Origin: JARRQJ01 sp037381915
GTDB taxonomy: Bacteria > Pseudomonadota > Gammaproteobacteria > DRLM01
NCBI GenBank assembly: GCA_037381915.1
Contig: JARRQJ010000003.1
Coordinates: forward strand, 1-64,000
Length of the DNA stretch: 64,000 bases
Direction of reading: 5' to 3'
The notes beneath the pieces are model-generated. The model worked only from the letters and a program-made list of their open reading frames with translations. It did not search any database and had not been told where the DNA came from. Within the stretch, counting starts at the first letter, position 1; every line of letters starts with the position of its first letter. The position numbers and the translations under genes were made by a program. Shown here piece by piece: positions 61,678 through 64,000 of this stretch.

Positions 61678-62737
61678 TTTTATTTTATGACTGGATATAT
61701 ATGGACGCTGTCACGACGGATGATATTGCATTGCCGCAGGCTCACAGAGCGCCCTTACTCCCTATTCACGAACAATACTGCTGCATGCTGATCAATGCAA
61801 GGCAGGGGATTCGGCACTGCGGCCGCATGACGCTTTTTGCTGAAACTACAATGCCATCCTTCATATAGTTCATCCAATTTATTTATGGACTGTGCCGTCA
61901 CCACCGTCGCCGACTCTGCGTATCAGTACTATTGCAAGCTTAAGCCTCTTTTATTTTCGGATGGATTGATGTGTCCAGTTACGCAGGAGCTTCCATGCTC
62001 GCTTCGGCGCGGACGTTCGTCCGGGTCTCCAGCCTCACGGCGAATGATTTTAAACCATGGAATCTGTACCCAATATGTAATGACTAATGGATTACATTTT
62101 GTCCGTCAGGGAAGACGAAGCACCATGGCAACGAGCCCGAAGAAGCCGCACGGACAATGCCTGTTAGGGATAAACGGGGGTTAAGAGCACGGCGTAAAAT
62201 CGTAGCGATGCACATGCGCAAGCGGTGCATTTAAGCTGACCAGGGAGCCAAGGTGACACTTTGGGTGCCGCGTGTCCCAGTACGCGAGCGTGGGCAGGGA
62301 AGCCTCATTGCGTTCCAAGGGACCGCGGCACAATCATTAAGACAACTTCAGGAAATGCTCGTCGCGATCCTATCCTTTCCTATGAGGATGGCAACGGGGC
62401 TACGCCCTAGCCGAACACTACACCACGCTCTTGCCGTTATCGTCAAATTCCCGATGAAACCTCCGTCATGCAGGGAGCGGTAGCTCTGCCCGCCTCCTAG
62501 CCAGCGACATCGTAACGCCCGATCCCCCTGCTAAATGCTCATGCCCGGGGCCGGCCCTGAACCACTTGGGACGGAGGTCAAGTCCAGGAAGAGCCCTTGA
62601 CGGTGCCGAGCGCGAATATCTTTAGACTTCAATCCAAACTTCAATAATTAACTGATAATATAGCCAAGCAAACCGGATTTTCCCATGAAACGATGGGTAT
62701 ACCGCGCGCCGGCCGGAAGACTCTGCAAGGACAGGCC
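61678..62737. other. 1.06-kb gene-poor region
   Basis: No reading frame here has recognisable protein character; the longest (61837-62184, plus strand) is rich in Cys, Ser and Arg like random sequence. One terminator-like structure stands out: ATGTAAT/ATTACAT at 62075-62097 followed by TTTT. ATGCAC/GTGCAT around 62208-62230 is another small dyad. The block could be a decayed gene, an untranslated leader for the MscS-like gene or a small RNA locus. Confidence 0.45.
62075..62101 (+). terminator. Terminator-like hairpin in the gene-poor region
   Basis: ATGTAAT (62075-62081) and ATTACAT (62091-62097) form a perfect 7-bp, AT-rich stem with a 9-nt loop, followed by TTTG. It would end a rightward transcript that has no annotated gene, hinting at a small RNA upstream. 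The stem is weak because it is AT-rich. Confidence 0.35.
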
Positions 62738-63592
62738 ATGGAATCCCAAGCGAGCTTGATTGATACATTGCGAGACACGCTCGGCCAAGCCCTCAATGGC
62801 CTGATCAAACTCATCCCCAATGTATTAAGCGCCGCCTTCGTAGTGATCATCGGCTGGCTACTGGCCCGCCTGATTAGGGGGCTGATCATTCGCGGTATTC
62901 ATACCCTGGACCGGCTGCTGCGCAAGTTTACCGCTCATCAAGCCTCCCCCCCTCCCCTGGTTCAAGAACGTTCCGTCAAGGCGGTGAGCGCCCTCTTTTA
63001 CTGGGCCGTCATCCTGCTGTTCCTGACCGCCGCCACCCAGGTCCTGGGTATGGGGGTCTTTTCGGATTGGTTGAGCGGCATCATGACATATCTTCCGGCG
63101 GTGATCGCCGGCATTCTTATTCTGCTCGCCGGTTTCGTCTTCAGCCTCATGGTGAAGGACCTGGTCACGGCGGCCGCCAACTCAGCCCATATCGCCTATG
63201 CCGAACTCCTGGGGCAAACGGCGCAGATACTGATCTTTTCCACCGCCGTAGTGGTGGGCATCGATCAGATGGGCATCAATATCACCTTCCTTATCGTAGT
63301 TGTCGCCATCATCCTGGGCATGATCTTCGGCGGCCTCGCCCTGGCCTTCGGCCTGGGCGCGAAGAACGTGGTCAATAACGTCCTCGCGGCGCATTATGTG
63401 CGCCAGGCCTATCAGATCGGCGATACGGTCGAGTTCAACGATATCAAGGGCCGGATTGTCCAGGTGACCAATGTCGGTATCGTGGTGGAACACGAACGGG
63501 GACAAAGCCACATCCCCACCTCGCTGTTTTTAACCGGGCACTCTACCCGCCTGGAGGAGAATCGCCGCCATGAGCAACGACCTGGCCCTTAG
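62738..63592 (+). CDS. MscS-like mechanosensitive channel family protein
   Basis: A 284-aa membrane protein with several hydrophobic helices: LIKLIPNVLSAAFVVIIGWLLARLI, an ALFYWAVILLFLTAATQVLG segment (both in pieces) and AVIAGILILLAGFVFSLMV, which follow the conserved TM-helix repeat pattern of small mechanosensitive-ion-channel relatives. The C-terminal MscS-like beta domain is short (KNVVNNVLAAHYVRQAYQIG, DTVEFNDIKGRIVQVTNVG, IVVEHERGQSHIPTS). ATG at 62738 has CAAGGACAGG upstream. It may release osmotic pressure. It overlaps the next gene by 23 bp. Confidence 0.85.
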   Translation: MESQASLIDTLRDTLGQALNGLIKLIPNVLSAAFVVIIGWLLARLIRGLIIRGIHTLDRLLRKFTAHQASPPPLVQERSVKAVSALFYWAVILLFLTAATQVLGMGVFSDWLSGIMTYLPAVIAGILILLAGFVFSLMVKDLVTAAANSAHIAYAELLGQTAQILIFSTAVVVGIDQMGINITFLIVVVAIILGMIFGGLALAFGLGAKNVVNNVLAAHYVRQAYQIGDTVEFNDIKGRIVQVTNVGIVVEHERGQSHIPTSLFLTGHSTRLEENRRHEQRPGP

Positions 63593-64000
63593 CCTCCTGT
63601 TTTGTGAAAACCATCCCTCCGATGCGGCGTCCCTCCTGGTCCGCCTGCCACCTGAATATGTCGCCGCCTTTTTGCGCTCCCTGTCCCCTGTTCAATGCAT
63701 CAACCTCATTCAGCACATGCCGACCGCCTACACTACCCAGTTGCTCACTTATTTCGAAAAGGATTTTAGCGCACGCCTACTGTGCGAGGCGAACTTCTCC
63801 ACGGCGACCAGACTGTTGCGCCCCTTCAATGCTCAGCAACGCGTAGAGTTGATGGCGTGTATGGACGCCGCGCAGTCCGCTCAATTGAGGCGGATGCTCA
63901 ATTTTTCCCCAGGGAGCGTCGGCAACCTGGTGGAGATCCCGACGTTGACCGCCTTGGGGGATTGGACCGTCAAACACGCCCAACGGGAATTAAAGAAAAT
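63570..64000 (+). CDS. MgtE N-terminal-domain protein (partial)
   Basis: The first 143 residues of a protein with an MgtE-N-like helical superfamily repeat. HPSDAASLLVRLPPEYVAAFLRSL and FDARLLCEANF-like FSARLLCEANFSTATRLLRPF repeat the MgtE-N pattern. The stretch LRRMLNFSPGSVGNLVEIPT, with GDWTVKHAQRELKK just before the window edge, is where a CBS domain would begin. GGAGGAG lies 11 bp before the ATG. Whether the transporter domain of MgtE follows or it is a soluble CBS protein is not visible. It overlaps and is probably coupled to the MscS-like gene, suggesting a joint role in ion homeostasis. Confidence 0.75.
   Translation, partial: MSNDLALSLLFCENHPSDAASLLVRLPPEYVAAFLRSLSPVQCINLIQHMPTAYTTQLLTYFEKDFSARLLCEANFSTATRLLRPFNAQQRVELMACMDAAQSAQLRRMLNFSPGSVGNLVEIPTLTALGDWTVKHAQRELKK

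Noticed and set aside
61837..62184. A 115-aa protein in the gene-poor region
   Set aside because: Composition is random-like (Cys, Ser and Arg rich), without start signals or family resemblance.

Overview
The window is a 64-kb chromosomal segment of a GC-rich gammaproteobacterium. The gene orders fit that class: scpB-scpA-trpS, rnm-yciO, yciB-yciI-bolA-parvulin, nnr-tsaE-amiC-mutL with divergent queG and orn, and 4.5S RNA-dnaX-ebfC-recR. An exact genus cannot be named from the sequence alone; a Chromatiales- or Acidiferrobacterales-like lineage is my guess. Coding density is high and no transposase, integrase or CRISPR array is visible.

Layout. 1-11.3 kb: chromosome segregation, TrpRS with a probable Fe-S motif, an M50 protease, YciO, RNase AM, YciB/YciI/BolA, a parvulin, a TPR protein and LigA. 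11.4-17.3 kb: a large FG-GAP lipoprotein and a convergent NarL-type regulator/hybrid kinase pair. 17.5-31.7 kb: housekeeping block (mutL, amiC, tsaE, nnr, queG, orn, rsgA, nsrR, recR, ebfC, dnaX, SRP RNA). 31.9-45.3 kb: mixed metabolic and accessory genes (KamA-like radical SAM protein, gamma-glutamyltransferase, an SDR, a MarR-EmrAB efflux operon, PPK2, a receiver-PilZ protein behind a FliA-like promoter, a YeiH/YeiE-like pair, a rhomboid protease). 45.8-54.2 kb: a genomic island. 54.4-64 kb: PutA, a cytochrome c with a His/Asp-rich tail, a 1056-aa MalT-like/BTAD regulator, a gene-poor 1.1-kb stretch, an MscS-like channel and the start of an MgtE-N-like protein.

The most notable object is the island. 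It is bounded by a perfect 26-bp direct repeat. The right copy is the 3' end of an intact tRNA-Ser(GGA) gene and the left copy is an isolated duplicate 8.4 kb away. It carries a toxin-first HigBA-like module with an apparently leaderless promoter, then a tightly overlapped four-gene operon, jetA-jetB-jetC-jetD. This is a complete type I Wadjet condensin-like plasmid-defence system: an SMC-like ATPase, its MksE/MksF-like partners and a TOPRIM nuclease. No recombinase gene lies between the repeats, and two further tRNA-end-like scraps lie just outside the left repeat, suggesting repeated use of this integration site.

The host genes do not obviously form one pathway. Several regulatory layouts look coherent: MarR with EmrAB, YeiE-like LysR with YeiH, NsrR with a His-containing membrane protein, and a BTAD regulator whose own upstream region carries a 13-bp direct repeat.
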